Source of the DNA: Emticicia sp040253585 | Lineage (GTDB): Bacteria > Bacteroidota > Bacteroidia > Cytophagales > Spirosomataceae | DNA length: 64,000 nt | Assembly: GCF_040253585.1 (NCBI RefSeq) | Contig: NZ_JBELAU010000002.1 | Coordinates: forward strand, 1-64,000 | Direction: 5' to 3' | In this document: one piece after another, positions 1 to 10,074 of the stretch | Numbering within the stretch: position 1 is the first letter of the stretch | How the letters are laid out: every line of letters starts with the position of its first letter | Notes under the pieces: model-generated | What the model was told of the DNA's origin: nothing | Database searches by the model: none | What the model saw: the letters and a program-made list of their open reading frames with translations, nothing else | Position numbers and translations under genes: made by a program

Positions 1-2325
1 TGGATTTCCCGACACTGGTACTGGTGTACCATATGTCGTACCTGCTGGTACATTCTTATCATTCGTACTTACATTTCCCGTTGTCTGTGCATTTGGCTGT
101 ACTACTGCAAAATCAGGATTCAATACTGCACAAGGAGATATTGTTACTACCACACCAGTACCTACTGGACTAAAACAATTATTTGTCGCATCATAATATG
201 CGGGATAGTATGTTCCTGCTATTGTAACAGCCTTAGGATCAGGTACCAATGTCGCCAATGATGGGGTACTTGATGTAAACCATCCTATTGGGGCACCATT
301 AGCATTTGTCGATGGACTTGCATGAGTTGTTAAATCAACTGAAGCTGAAGGACAAATATTAGTTATTGATATGCTTGAACAATTATTAACCTGTACTTCA
401 GCCGTTGTTGCAGGCGAAATACATCCATTTACAACTTGAACTACGCTTACCGTATAAATTCCTGCAGCACTTGGATTCATGACGTTAGCCGTTGTTGTGC
501 TATTGCCTAAACCAGCTGTAGAACCATTAGCACTCGTAATTGACCAGTTAAATGTTGAACCTGACGCTCCTGACGTAGTTAAATTAATTTGGTTGTTTAC
601 ACAAACAGGATTTGATGAAACTACAATTGTTCCTGGTGCAGCTGGTGCATTGGGTGCAGACAATACTATTGGTCCAGCAAATGGTGTTGCAGATGCACAT
701 GAGGTACTTGGATAGCTTACTGAAAAATTAGCATAACTTCCTGTTCCCAAATTTGAAATCGTTGCAGTACCTGCTGTTGTACTTGTTCCTGCTACTGCTG
801 TTTGCTGTGCCCCATCCTTTGAATAACTAATCGAATAGCCAGTATTTGCGGTTAATCCTGATATGGTTATTGAACCTGTGTTTCCTATACAAGTTGTCGG
901 ATTTGTTCCTACTACATTGGTTGTTGTAAGCGTTGGAGGAGCTGCATTCACTGATATTTGAGCAGTTGTTGCTGGAGATACGCAACCATTCACTGTTTGT
1001 GTTACACTAACAATATAAGTTCCCGCAGTACTTGGTGTCATAGTAGTGTTATTGGTCGTACTATTCCCCAACCCTGCCGTTGAACCATTGCCACTTGTAA
1101 TTGACCAGTTAAAGGTTGCCCCTGCCACACCATTCGTCCCTAAATTAGTTGTCGATAATGCACAAATTACAGTATTCAACGAACTCTTTATTGTTTCTGG
1201 TGCAGCTGGTGCATTAGGGTCACTAAGTGTTATTGGTCCTGCTATTATATTTGAACCAGTACACGATGTGGATATTACTTGTATGTTAGTATAAGTTCCT
1301 GCACTAAGATTTGGTATGGTAATACAGCCATTAGCATCAGCTGTCTGATTGGCCAATGAAACACTTGCATTGTTTTTTGAATAATTTACAGTATTTCCAG
1401 TACTATTTGCTATTAAACCACAGATTTTAATACTTCCCTGCGAACCACTACAGGTTGTAGGGTTTACATTATTTGTTGTTAAATTACTAATATTCGGACA
1501 ACATGTAGAAATTTCTACATTGACTGCTGCACTCACAGAACTATAACAATTATTTACCTCATCATAATAGGCGGCGTAATAAGGCCCCGTCGTTGTTACT
1601 GCTGATGGATTGGTAACCATAGTTGTCGATGACGGTGTCTTTGAAGTAAACCACTTAACTGGCACTCCATTACTATTCACAGATGAAGTTACGTGGGTAG
1701 TTAAATCTACAGACGTTAAAGGACACGTATTCTTTACTGTAATTTCTACACAAGGTATAATATTAACTGTAACTGGCACACTTACTGGGCTATAACAATT
1801 ATTTACCGCATCATAATAGGCGGCGTAATAGGTACCCGATTCTGTCACAGCAGTTGGATTAAGCACCAGTTTATCAGGTGATAGCGTATTTGAAGTAAAC
1901 CACCTTACTGAAGAACCATTGGGTGCAGCACTAACATGTGTAGTTAAATTTACATAAGTAAGTGGGCAAGTATTAGTTACCGTTATACCTGCACATGGAG
2001 TAGTGGTTACAGTAACACCCTCACTTGTTTGGCTATAACAATCATTTACCGCATCATAAAATGCGGCATAATACGTACCAGCCCCAACACTGGCAGGGTT
2101 TGCTATTTTATTTATAGAGGTTGGTGTCGGTTCATTATGCCAAGTGACAATAGTACCAGCAGGTGGTGTGCTTGATACGTGTGTAGTTAAATCTACAGTT
2201 TGCGTTGGACACTGATTACTAACACTAATTTGTCCATAAGAATAGCTCTTACCAAATATTAACAGAACCATTAAAATGATTCTGCAAATACTGGCAAATT
2301 CTTTATTTATGTATTTGCTATTCAT
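1..2325 (-). CDS. Secreted modular repeat protein, C-terminus outside window
   Basis: The reading frame is open from an ATG at 2325 to the left edge (775 codons), so the gene is partial. The N-terminus has a basic and hydrophobic signal peptide ending near SYGQ. After it come ~80-residue modules with the pattern NTCP-x-T-x-V-x-LTTHV ... WFTS ... GTYYAAYYDAVNNCYS. Three lie in tandem at residues ~32-280 and one more near residue ~690. Between them are two copies of a SprB/Ig-like block (PTTC..GSI.I.GL ... NGC.SPAT). This is the architecture of long surface or secreted adhesin-like proteins of Bacteroidota. The C-terminus, where a sorting domain would sit, is not visible. It is the last of three leftward genes with similar products. 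No enzymatic domain is seen, so an adhesion or matrix role is inference. Confidence 0.85.
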   Translation of the reverse strand, partial: MNSKYINKEFASICRIILMVLLIFGKSYSYGQISVSNQCPTQTVDLTTHVSSTPPAGTIVTWHNEPTPTSINKIANPASVGAGTYYAAFYDAVNDCYSQTSEGVTVTTTPCAGITVTNTCPLTYVNLTTHVSAAPNGSSVRWFTSNTLSPDKLVLNPTAVTESGTYYAAYYDAVNNCYSPVSVPVTVNIIPCVEITVKNTCPLTSVDLTTHVTSSVNSNGVPVKWFTSKTPSSTTMVTNPSAVTTTGPYYAAYYDEVNNCYSSVSAAVNVEISTCCPNISNLTTNNVNPTTCSGSQGSIKICGLIANSTGNTVNYSKNNASVSLANQTADANGCITIPNLSAGTYTNIQVISTSCTGSNIIAGPITLSDPNAPAAPETIKSSLNTVICALSTTNLGTNGVAGATFNWSITSGNGSTAGLGNSTTNNTTMTPSTAGTYIVSVTQTVNGCVSPATTAQISVNAAPPTLTTTNVVGTNPTTCIGNTGSITISGLTANTGYSISYSKDGAQQTAVAGTSTTAGTATISNLGTGSYANFSVSYPSTSCASATPFAGPIVLSAPNAPAAPGTIVVSSNPVCVNNQINLTTSGASGSTFNWSITSANGSTAGLGNSTTTANVMNPSAAGIYTVSVVQVVNGCISPATTAEVQVNNCSSISITNICPSASVDLTTHASPSTNANGAPIGWFTSSTPSLATLVPDPKAVTIAGTYYPAYYDATNNCFSPVGTGVVVTISPCAVLNPDFAVVQPNAQTTGNVSTNDKNVPAGTTYGTPVPVSGNP

Positions 2326-2397
2326 ATTGAATTATCGATTAATTTATTAAAATTAAAATGAACAGTTGTCTTTAATAAAAACATTCATTTCATAAGC

Positions 2398-2419
2398 ATA
2401 AGAGGTCATTACCTCTTAT
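2398..2419 (-). terminator. Hairpin after the 285-residue secreted protein gene
   Basis: Perfect 9-bp inverted repeat (ATAAGAGGT / ACCTCTTAT) around a 4-nt loop, 7 nt past the stop codon of the leftward gene. It has no T-run directly after it on the minus strand, so it may be an RNA-stabilising or weak terminating hairpin rather than a full terminator. Confidence 0.45.
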
Positions 2420-2425
2420 AATAAT

Positions 2426-3283
2426 TCAACGAACAGTGGGAGCTACCGACCCTGCATTACAGGTGATTACGGGAGCAGTGAGAGTAGCATTCAAATTACA
2501 TGTATTAGGAGTCCCCAAAGGACTTCCAGAAGATACAATTGTTCCTGTTACAGTAACTTGTTGACTACCAACTGCACCACCACCATTATACGTTACAGGT
2601 ACATCTACAGTATTTTCTGAACCTGTGGCAACATAAGAAGGAAGCTTTCCTGAAAAATTGGAACCACTTATTTCAAATGAATAGTTAGCACCACCCACTA
2701 AGTTAGCAACACCCACTTTATATGTACCTGTTTGTGATGAACCATTTATCGTATAAGTATTAGGACTAAGGGTATTTGTATTACAAGACATTGTTGGTAT
2801 TGCGGCAGTAACTTGCAATGATGGTGCTGCCGAATTGTTTGAAGTGATCTCATCTGTTGCTCCTTGAGGTAAAACATTTAATTGCGTAGTTTGAGCTCCA
2901 GCGGTAGTTATAGCCACACCAATAACGGGTACAGTAATATTCTGAATTTGTAGAGGGTTAATGGTAGTATTGTTTGTTCCCTGCCAACAGCCATTGGCAT
3001 AAGTCCAATTATATGAACCTCCATCTGTACCAGCAGGGGGTACTGTTGTACTAGCGAATGTATAAAATTGTGTTGGTACACAAATTTGTAACACAATATC
3101 TCCTGGAGCAAAAGAACCGTTACCAGAAGCATTACCCGTTTTAATATTTAAATTGGTTGTACCTCCTACGGTTATTGAACCTTGTGCAAAACTGGCACCG
3201 ACTGTAGCGTCTTGTGCTTTTGCAATAAAAATATTACATAATAGTAATAATACTATTGAAAGACAAAAATTTAAAGGTTTCAT
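2426..3283 (-). CDS. Secreted protein with one module shared with the upstream giant protein
   Basis: A 285-residue protein with a clear signal peptide (MKPLNFCLSIVLLLLCNIFIAKAQ). Residues ~25-150 look like a DUF11/CARDB-type beta-sandwich (domain name is inference). Residues ~155-265 carry the same Cys-bounded module that is repeated eight times in the upstream 1810-residue protein: SCN...QTGTYKV..., then VPVTYNGGGAVGSQQVTV, then CNLN. A next module appears to begin (ITCNAGSVAPTV) but the stop codon follows after about 13 residues, so the protein looks truncated or is a short paralogue. No C-terminal sorting domain is seen. It lies 83 bp after the upstream gene, from which a strong terminator separates it, and 100 bp before the next gene. 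Function unknown; extracellular structural role is inference. Confidence 0.8.
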   Translation of the reverse strand: MKPLNFCLSIVLLLLCNIFIAKAQDATVGASFAQGSITVGGTTNLNIKTGNASGNGSFAPGDIVLQICVPTQFYTFASTTVPPAGTDGGSYNWTYANGCWQGTNNTTINPLQIQNITVPVIGVAITTAGAQTTQLNVLPQGATDEITSNNSAAPSLQVTAAIPTMSCNTNTLSPNTYTINGSSQTGTYKVGVANLVGGANYSFEISGSNFSGKLPSYVATGSENTVDVPVTYNGGGAVGSQQVTVTGTIVSSGSPLGTPNTCNLNATLTAPVITCNAGSVAPTVR

Positions 3284-3303
3284 TTGAATATAGTTTATAT
3301 GTT

Positions 3304-3357
3304 AAAAAAACGAGGCAACATGATCAAATATAATATTTCTATCCTGTTGCCTCGTTT
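3304..3357 (-). terminator. Strong intrinsic terminator of the 1810-residue protein gene
   Basis: A perfect 13-bp stem (AAACGAGGCAACA at 3308-3320 with its complement at 3345-3357) around a 24-nt loop, followed on the minus strand by a run of seven T residues. It begins 9 bp after the stop codon of the leftward giant gene. Its T-run ends only ~20 bp before the next ATG at 3283, leaving no room for a separate promoter between them. Confidence 0.85.
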
Positions 3358-3366
3358 GAAAAATAA

Positions 3367-6300
3367 CTATGGATTAGTACTCGCAATAGTTAATACTGTG
3401 ATGTTATTACTTGATACAGTATCTCCACCGCTACCATTAGGTATTGAAGCAGTAATTGTAGAAGACGAACCTGCATTTGTTACTGTTAAAGTAATACTAA
3501 ATGTTGTAGATCCCCCAGGTGCTAATGCAGGAATAGCAAAAGAGCCAAAACCTGTTGTTGTGAATCCTGATGTGAAATCCGGAATACTTAACGTCGCTGG
3601 AGTTGAGGCAACCGTACCTTTATTTCTAACAGTTAAGGTATAGGTTTTAGTTGCAGTCGAACTTCCTACCGTAAACAAAGTACCTTGAGTAACATTTGAG
3701 AAAAATACAGTCAAATCTACATTTCCTGCCGGCACTGTCACAGCAGTTGATTGTGAACTTTGCACACCATTTACTGTACATACCGCCGTATAACTATCGC
3801 CTGCAGCCACTGCTGATGTACTATAAGTAGAACTTGTTGCTCCTGCGATTGGATTACCATTTTTATACCATTGGATAGTTCCTGCACAACCTGTAGATGT
3901 AAAAGTAGCTGGCTGCCCTGCTACTAATGGATTGGGCTGTACTGTAACTGTAGGTGCTGCTACTGATGCTGGCACTGTCACAGCAGTTGATTGTCCACTT
4001 GACACTCCATTTACTGTACAAACTGCCGTATAACTATCGCCTGCAGCCACTGCTGCTGATGTACTATAAGTAGAACTTGTTGCTCCTGAGATTGGATTAC
4101 CATTTTTATACCATTGGATAGTTCCTGCACAACCTGTAGATGTAAACGTTGCCGGCTGCCCTGCTACTAATGGATTGGGCTGTACCGTAATTGTCGGTGC
4201 TACTGGTGGCACTGTTACAGGAGTTGATGGTGAACTTGGCACTCCATTTACTGTACATATCGCTGTGTAGCTATCTCCTGCAGCTGGTGATGTTGTATAA
4301 GTACTGCTCGTAGCACCTGCTATTGCAACATTATTTTTATACCATTGGATAGTTCCTGCACAACCTGTAGATGTAAATGTTGCCGGCTGTCCTGCTACTA
4401 CTGGATTTGGCTGTGTCGTAACTGTCGGTGCTGTTGGTGGCACTGTTATAGGAGTAGATGGTGAACTTGGCACACCATTTACTGTACATACCGCTGTATA
4501 ACTATCTCCTGCTGCTGGTGTTGTTGTATATGTACTGCTCGTAGCACCTGCTATTGCAACATTATTTTTATACCATTGGATAGTTCCTGCACAACCTGTA
4601 GATGTAAATGTTGCCGGCTGTCCTACAACTACCGGATTCGGCTGTGTCGTAACTGTCGGTGTTGGTGTTCCTACTACATTGGCTGTCACATTAGAGCATG
4701 ATGACCCACCTGGTGATTGTGAAATAACTAATGTTCGAGACCCTGCTGCACCTGAACCATCAAAAGTAATTGGAATATCCACTGATGTTTGACCTGCTTT
4801 TAATTCAGTAATAAATTGATTAGGATTTGCAGAGAAACCTGTGCCTGTTACATAGAATGACGCTGAACCTGTCGTAGTAACACTTATAGGTAAGGTTACT
4901 GTACCTGTTTGTCCTACTGTACCAAGACTAAATGTCGGCGTTGCCGTAATAGTGCTTGCACCGCATTGCATAGTATAAGTTGCATAAGTTGACCACACTC
5001 GAACTACTGGACTACAAATTGTACCATTTGTGTTATTACTTGAAGAAACTGTAAGCGTTCGGAATGACGCTTGTCCTGTGCCATCATAAAGAAATGGTAT
5101 AGTAATACTCGTTGTTTGTCCTGCTGTTACATTTGTTGTATATGGGTTCGAATTTCCCACAAAGCCATCACCTGACAAATTTAATGTAACTGGTCCTGAC
5201 TTACTTGCAGTCACTGGAATAGTTACTGTACCTCCTTGACCAGGTACATTATTAGCAACTAAATAACCCGTACTTGTTGCCGAACTACAATTACCAAATG
5301 CTATACGACCATTTGTACTTGTTACTGTCACATTTGGTGTACATGGAGCGGTCGAATTATTTGTAGAATTAATCGAACTTACTGAAATTGCTCTCACCCC
5401 AGGAGACCCCGAGCCATCATAAAGAAAAGGTATGTTCAAATTTGTCTGACCATCTACTAAAATAAATTCATAAGGTGAAGGATTCGTTGTAAATCCTGGG
5501 CTACTAAAGGTTACTTTAATAGGGCCTGCCTTAGCGTTTGTAATTGGTATCAGAATTGATCCCTTCTGGCCTTGGGCTCCACTTGCTTCAAAATAAAATG
5601 GAGCTTCTGTAGCTGTAGCTGTAGCATTGCTACAATTACCCCAAGCAAATGACCCTGGGCGAACAATCGGAGTGAATGTAGCCAAACATCCTCCCTGTGA
5701 TGCATCCTGAGAACTAATATTGAATGAATTTACTAAATTGGCTCCACCAGTACCATTATACGAGATCGGAATTTTAACTGATGTATCCCCAACATTTACA
5801 ATTGCTGAATATGGTGATGGGCTTGTCGTTACGCCTGTTCCTGAAACAATAAAAGTTATAGTACCTGCCTTAGTTACACTAATTGGCAATATAACTTCAC
5901 CTGTTTGTACGGTATTGTCTGTATAGAAATTACCATTGGCATTTGAAGCAGTTGGGGTTGCATTTACTGAAGTTGGACAGTTAAAACTAATTTGTCCAGT
6001 AGTTGCATTAACCATAACATTCACATTACAAGAATTGTTACCTGTAGGTCCTTCTTGCAGTGTTACTACTATTTGGCGAGTACCTGAAGTACCACTACCA
6101 TCATAACGTACAGGAATTACTAAATTAGAAGTCCCTGCTGGTACTGATGCAACATAAGGAGAATCAGTTAAAGAAAATCCTGCTCCTGCAACTGTAACAT
6201 GTACAACCCCAGCTGTACTTACAGTAATAGGTAATGTAACATCAAACTTCTGCCCAGATTGATTACTGGCTACTAAATTACCAGATGAACTCGCATTAGT

Positions 6301-8799
6301 ACAGTCTACTGACGTAACTTTTGCTGCTACTGCATTTACGTTGGCAGTTACTGTACAAGTACCTGTACCATTTGCAGATGTAATTTGGATAGGGGTTGTA
6401 CCACCGCCACCACCAGTGTTATTAACTGCGTTTGAACCATCATAAACCAATGGTATTTCAAGGGTAGTTTGTACTGGGGTTGTGCTTACTGAACCAGTAT
6501 AAGTAGTTGTATTGTTTGGCGATACCTTGAACCCAGACCCATTAACAGTTACTGTTATTGGTCCTGCCGTTTGTACTGTAATTGGTAATTTTAAGGTTGC
6601 TATCTGGTTAGCAGTTCCATTGGCAGTTACTGATGTTACTGTTCCTGCTGAGCAATCTCCGAATGTAAAAGCACCCGCTTGGACATTTACATTCTGAGTT
6701 ATTGTACAAGATTGACCACGAACATCGTTAATTGTAATGGTATAGCTACCAGACGCTGCACCCGTAAACTTTATTGGAATATCAATAGATGGCTGTGCTG
6801 CTGTTATTATAACAGATTGCCCAGGTACTGATGATACATAGTTTGGATCAGCTGGGTCAATACCAAAACCAACTGGTGAAGAGCTTACTTTTAAGGTATC
6901 GGTTCCTGCGGTAGCACTTGTCAAAAAAACTCGAATTGTACCTGTTGTACTGGTATTCTGTGTGAAAGTTGTTGGGGTAATTTGTGCCCCCGTACAATTT
7001 AGCGTAAAGGAAGAGGGGGGTAAACTTACAGTAACAGGTGCATCACATGTTGCCGTTGTGAGATTCGTGATTGTACTACCACTATTTGGTGTGTTTATGA
7101 TTATAGACCTTACTGAGCCAGTACCTGTCCCATCATACTTAATTGGAATATAAATGAAAGCAGTTGGATTTGTTCCAGTAGCAATAGTGGTACGAAATGG
7201 GCTTGTACCACTAATCTTAATTGAAGGGTCCCCTGAAATTGTTACTGAAATTGGACCTGCAAGGTTTGTTGTGATAGGTACTTTTAAATAACCTGTTTGT
7301 ACAGTGTTATTTGCATAGAATTTTTTAACTGATGCAGTGGATACTGGTGAAGAAACAAGTGTCGAAGTGCTACAATTTCCTAATGTTAAACCACCCTTTA
7401 AGGCACTCGTTAGGATTGTAAAAGTTGACTTACCATCTGGAAATACTACATTATTAAATGTTACAACTGTTCCATTGATAGATGTACAATCGTAATACAA
7501 AACCTCTCCACCACCATTAGTGTTTGTAAAATTCCCATCTCCCTCTGTATCAACCATCAATTTAATTCGACTAATATCTGTAGTACTAATACCAGCAATA
7601 TCTTTTAAATCAATCTGAACAGTTACTGCATCTGAAGCGTGATTCAAACTTTGAGCTTGCCACTCACGTGCCAAACGTTTTGAGCCACTATATAAAGTAG
7701 GTATATCTGTTGTTATTGTTGTCATGCCATTACCGTCATCTCCCCACACTAAATAGCTCATGTCAGTGCCAAAAGCTCCAACAGTCGTAACTGAGGCATT
7801 GTCTTGTTCTATTGTGTTCTCATCATTTCCCATTATAAGTTGAACTTGTCCTGTGATATTAGATGCTGACTGATATTGCATCAATCCAGAATTATCATCA
7901 CGCCCTATTCCTGCAATATTATTTGTATATATAGTATTTGTAGTACGGTCGAATATTATTGTTGAGCCATCAGATGCTTTGTAATCACCAACAGCACTCT
8001 CCAGTGTAATACCATATTTAATACCTAAATAGCTCAGAACTTGAGTCTGCTCTTCTTGTGATAAAGCTCTTTTATAAACAATTACTTCTGAAATATTTCC
8101 TCCTGTTGATGATTTGCTACCCCAAGCAGCCATTACCGCTCCACCATATGTGCCTTGATCTGGGTCACCATTTTGAGAAACTGGACTAGAATACCATTGT
8201 GTACCATTGCCAGCGTAAGTACGTCCAGTTCCTTGTTTTTTTAGTAAGCCATTCTGAGAGATTGATGTGGTACCCAAATTCCGCCATCCAGTATAGATAA
8301 CATTTCTATCAAAAATTGTACGATCATAGTAATCATCATAGTCCCATGGTGCATTCCATCCAGCCTTATTATTTGAATGAGCAACCAAAGCTGATGGAGA
8401 AGCGTTCCCACCTGCTTCTCCCCAAAAAGTAGTCATTGTATTTTGGGGCGATAGCCCAACCCCAAATACTGTCATTAAATCATACCCTCCAGGTAAATTA
8501 AAAATTCTTAAGTTTTTATCATAATAAAAGTAAGTTTTACCACTTATCATATATGCTGGATTAAAATTAGCTACTGATTTTAATGGAACACTTGCCGCAT
8601 GATCAGTAAAAGGTACAGGTATAGCATGCCGGTTGTTACCACTGGCATCTAACCACTTTGTCGGTGTCGCTCCAAAATCTGCTTTCCACCAACCTTGAAG
8701 TTTATCTGCAACACCGCCCGGTTTACCTTGGGCATGTAGCTTCGTGGATATAAAGCAGCTTATCAATACGAATAACCAGATAACTGGAATCTTTCGCAT
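3367..8799 (-). CDS. Giant secreted multi-domain adhesin-like protein
   Basis: About 1810 residues. The ATG at 8799 is preferred because it starts directly with a compact signal peptide (MRKIPVIWLFVLISCF...LHAQ); an ATG 27 bp upstream (8826) is in frame. Residues ~30-250 resemble a LamG/concanavalin-like region (LQGWWKAD...WLDASGNNRHA) followed by a block with ILSYLGIKYGITL and AGIGRDDNSGL, typical of DUF8202-type regions. Residues ~470-1380 hold eight ~110-residue modules with the pattern (F/W)GNCS ... LPI.V..AG ... GF...PSPY ... IPF.YDGSG ... C. Then come four near-identical Ig-like repeats (WYKNNVAIAGATSSTY) and a C-terminal CARDB/DUF11-like domain (DLTVFFSNV...VSSNNITVLTI). No canonical type IX C-terminal domain is seen. 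Probably an exported surface or matrix protein. The many antisense ORFs across it are products of its low-complexity repeats. Confidence 0.85.
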   Translation of the reverse strand: MRKIPVIWLFVLISCFISTKLHAQGKPGGVADKLQGWWKADFGATPTKWLDASGNNRHAIPVPFTDHAASVPLKSVANFNPAYMISGKTYFYYDKNLRIFNLPGGYDLMTVFGVGLSPQNTMTTFWGEAGGNASPSALVAHSNNKAGWNAPWDYDDYYDRTIFDRNVIYTGWRNLGTTSISQNGLLKKQGTGRTYAGNGTQWYSSPVSQNGDPDQGTYGGAVMAAWGSKSSTGGNISEVIVYKRALSQEEQTQVLSYLGIKYGITLESAVGDYKASDGSTIIFDRTTNTIYTNNIAGIGRDDNSGLMQYQSASNITGQVQLIMGNDENTIEQDNASVTTVGAFGTDMSYLVWGDDGNGMTTITTDIPTLYSGSKRLAREWQAQSLNHASDAVTVQIDLKDIAGISTTDISRIKLMVDTEGDGNFTNTNGGGEVLYYDCTSINGTVVTFNNVVFPDGKSTFTILTSALKGGLTLGNCSTSTLVSSPVSTASVKKFYANNTVQTGYLKVPITTNLAGPISVTISGDPSIKISGTSPFRTTIATGTNPTAFIYIPIKYDGTGTGSVRSIIINTPNSGSTITNLTTATCDAPVTVSLPPSSFTLNCTGAQITPTTFTQNTSTTGTIRVFLTSATAGTDTLKVSSSPVGFGIDPADPNYVSSVPGQSVIITAAQPSIDIPIKFTGAASGSYTITINDVRGQSCTITQNVNVQAGAFTFGDCSAGTVTSVTANGTANQIATLKLPITVQTAGPITVTVNGSGFKVSPNNTTTYTGSVSTTPVQTTLEIPLVYDGSNAVNNTGGGGGTTPIQITSANGTGTCTVTANVNAVAAKVTSVDCTNASSSGNLVASNQSGQKFDVTLPITVSTAGVVHVTVAGAGFSLTDSPYVASVPAGTSNLVIPVRYDGSGTSGTRQIVVTLQEGPTGNNSCNVNVMVNATTGQISFNCPTSVNATPTASNANGNFYTDNTVQTGEVILPISVTKAGTITFIVSGTGVTTSPSPYSAIVNVGDTSVKIPISYNGTGGANLVNSFNISSQDASQGGCLATFTPIVRPGSFAWGNCSNATATATEAPFYFEASGAQGQKGSILIPITNAKAGPIKVTFSSPGFTTNPSPYEFILVDGQTNLNIPFLYDGSGSPGVRAISVSSINSTNNSTAPCTPNVTVTSTNGRIAFGNCSSATSTGYLVANNVPGQGGTVTIPVTASKSGPVTLNLSGDGFVGNSNPYTTNVTAGQTTSITIPFLYDGTGQASFRTLTVSSSNNTNGTICSPVVRVWSTYATYTMQCGASTITATPTFSLGTVGQTGTVTLPISVTTTGSASFYVTGTGFSANPNQFITELKAGQTSVDIPITFDGSGAAGSRTLVISQSPGGSSCSNVTANVVGTPTPTVTTQPNPVVVGQPATFTSTGCAGTIQWYKNNVAIAGATSSTYTTTPAAGDSYTAVCTVNGVPSSPSTPITVPPTAPTVTTQPNPVVAGQPATFTSTGCAGTIQWYKNNVAIAGATSSTYTTSPAAGDSYTAICTVNGVPSSPSTPVTVPPVAPTITVQPNPLVAGQPATFTSTGCAGTIQWYKNGNPISGATSSTYSTSAAVAAGDSYTAVCTVNGVSSGQSTAVTVPASVAAPTVTVQPNPLVAGQPATFTSTGCAGTIQWYKNGNPIAGATSSTYSTSAVAAGDSYTAVCTVNGVQSSQSTAVTVPAGNVDLTVFFSNVTQGTLFTVGSSTATKTYTLTVRNKGTVASTPATLSIPDFTSGFTTTGFGSFAIPALAPGGSTTFSITLTVTNAGSSSTITASIPNGSGGDTVSSNNITVLTIASTNP
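3722..4690 (-). repeat. Four tandem near-identical Ig-like coding repeats
   Basis: Inside the giant gene. The segment CCATTGGATAGTTCC recurs at ~3868, 4111, 4342 and 4573, giving periods of 243, 231 and 231 bp (77-81 codons). The near identity at the nucleotide level points to recent duplication or ongoing homogenisation, and copy number could vary between strains. Confidence 0.8.
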
Positions 8800-8826
8800 G
8801 TTACTGTTTGTAAATTGATGATTCAT

Positions 8827-9525
8827 TGTTTTTACAATTTTAGTTTTTAATTATTACAATTTGGGAGTTAAAAAAAATAGCAAGCCAAGGTATCATATTT
8901 TAAAATACGACACGGTTCAATTCATTTTAAATCCCTAAGGAGATTAAAGACAAGAAAATACGGAAGATAGTACTATTGGATATATTTGTTTTTCTTGTGA
9001 TTAATTATTACTTTTTGAGTTTATTTTTAAAATCATGTTATTAGCTGACAACAACAAATTAGCTATGAAGTATCGCTTATTTCAATCATACTCGGGTGGT
9101 AATTGATAACTCTTTGAAAGATATGATTAGGGATTTTTATACAATGGAAGGCTTCCTTTATTTTATATAAAAGAAGGTATAGAGACATTAGGTTTTTGTA
9201 AGCTATATGCTCTTGAAGAACGGCACTGCCTAATATTTTTTTATTGTTTACATTATACAATAGTATAGCAACAATAGGAATACTTGTAAAAAGTTTTCTC
9301 ATTTCACTCTATAATTTTATAATTACTTTTTGGTTTTCTAATAAACTGTTTTCATTAGGCTATGAAATAGTGGCTATTTACAATTCTATTCATACAAAAG
9401 TCTAAGACCGAAATAAACCAATTAGTATAAACATGGTTTAAATAAGAGATTATCCCAATGTGAAATTTGAAAAAAATTGCGAATACTATATATGATTTCG
9501 CAATAGTCAAAAAGACACATTATAT
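8827..9525. other. Non-coding stretch upstream of the giant gene
   Basis: AT-rich DNA without a convincing gene. A 79-codon ORF on the minus strand (9063-9302, starting MRKLFTSIPIVAILLYN) has a hydrophobic start but then no recognisable domain, and I do not call it. The part from ~9430 resembles a decayed unit of the tandem array to its right (AATAAGAGATTATCCCAATG recalls the hairpin region of the intact units). Confidence 0.5.
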
Positions 9526-9557
9526 GGTGACAAACAACTCATTGTGGTTACAAAAAA
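9526..9557. promoter_or_regulatory. Paired GGTGAC/GGTTAC direct repeat, 20 bp apart
   Basis: GGTGACAAACAA at 9526 and GGTTACAAAAAA at 9546 lie exactly 20 bp apart, two helical turns. It heads a diverged, ~239-bp unit that has lost the central hairpin. The same arrangement recurs at 9765, 10075, 10379, 10644 and 10909. LytTR regulators bind direct repeats on one face of DNA about two turns apart, so a LytTR operator is the leading inference. Confidence 0.55.
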
Positions 9558-9764
9558 ACCAATTAACCTATTTAAAAGACCTCTATAACTAAAAAGAATT
9601 GGTATTTATATTATGCCGAGAAATCAACTCCTATGATAAATTTAGTTTACATTAAATGATTTATAATACTAAACAGTAAATCCAAGACATTTATCAAATA
9701 CTAAATTTTTTATATAATTTATAGTACTATTTTGACTCCAAAACTGTAAAATACAGCTGCATTT

Positions 9765-10074
9765 GGTGACAATCAACGCCTCATGGTTACAAAATACCAA
9801 TCAGTTTATTGAAATGATTTATAAAAAAAGGACGTTTCGACTTAGCCAAAAACATGCCAACTTATAGCGTTAGTTGATACTAAAAACATTAGGGATAAAT
9901 AAGCCCCTCTATGCCGTATTTATCCCCATGTATGATGACTATTGAGTGAATCTTTCATAAGTATTTTATGAAAAGACTTTAAGTAAACAGTGAAATAAAA
10001 TACTTGCGATACTAAACTTTCACATTATTTATAATGCCATTTTTATTCCATAACTATTAAAGACCATACTATCT
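9765..10074 (+). repeat. Tandem array unit A (310 bp), candidate structured RNA
   Basis: Starts with GGTGACAATCAA and GGTTACAAAATA 20 bp apart, followed by a conserved GTTTCGACTTAGCCAAAA-type stretch. A small inverted repeat comes next (CCAACT...AGTTGA), then a stem-loop at 9892-9926 (GGGATAAATA / TATTTATCCC), then a third weak stem (TCTTTCATAA...TTATGAAAAGA). No ORF. Conservation of all three stems across units suggests a transcribed structured RNA, which is inference. Confidence 0.6.

Noticed and set aside
3284..3643. Plus-strand ORF opposite the giant gene
   Set aside because: It overlaps a terminator and is antisense to a strongly coding frame; its Val/Pro-rich composition mirrors the Thr/Gly-rich repeats on the other strand.
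9063..9302. 79-codon minus-strand ORF
   Set aside because: Hydrophobic start but no domain, no ribosome-binding signal and composition like its AT-rich surroundings.
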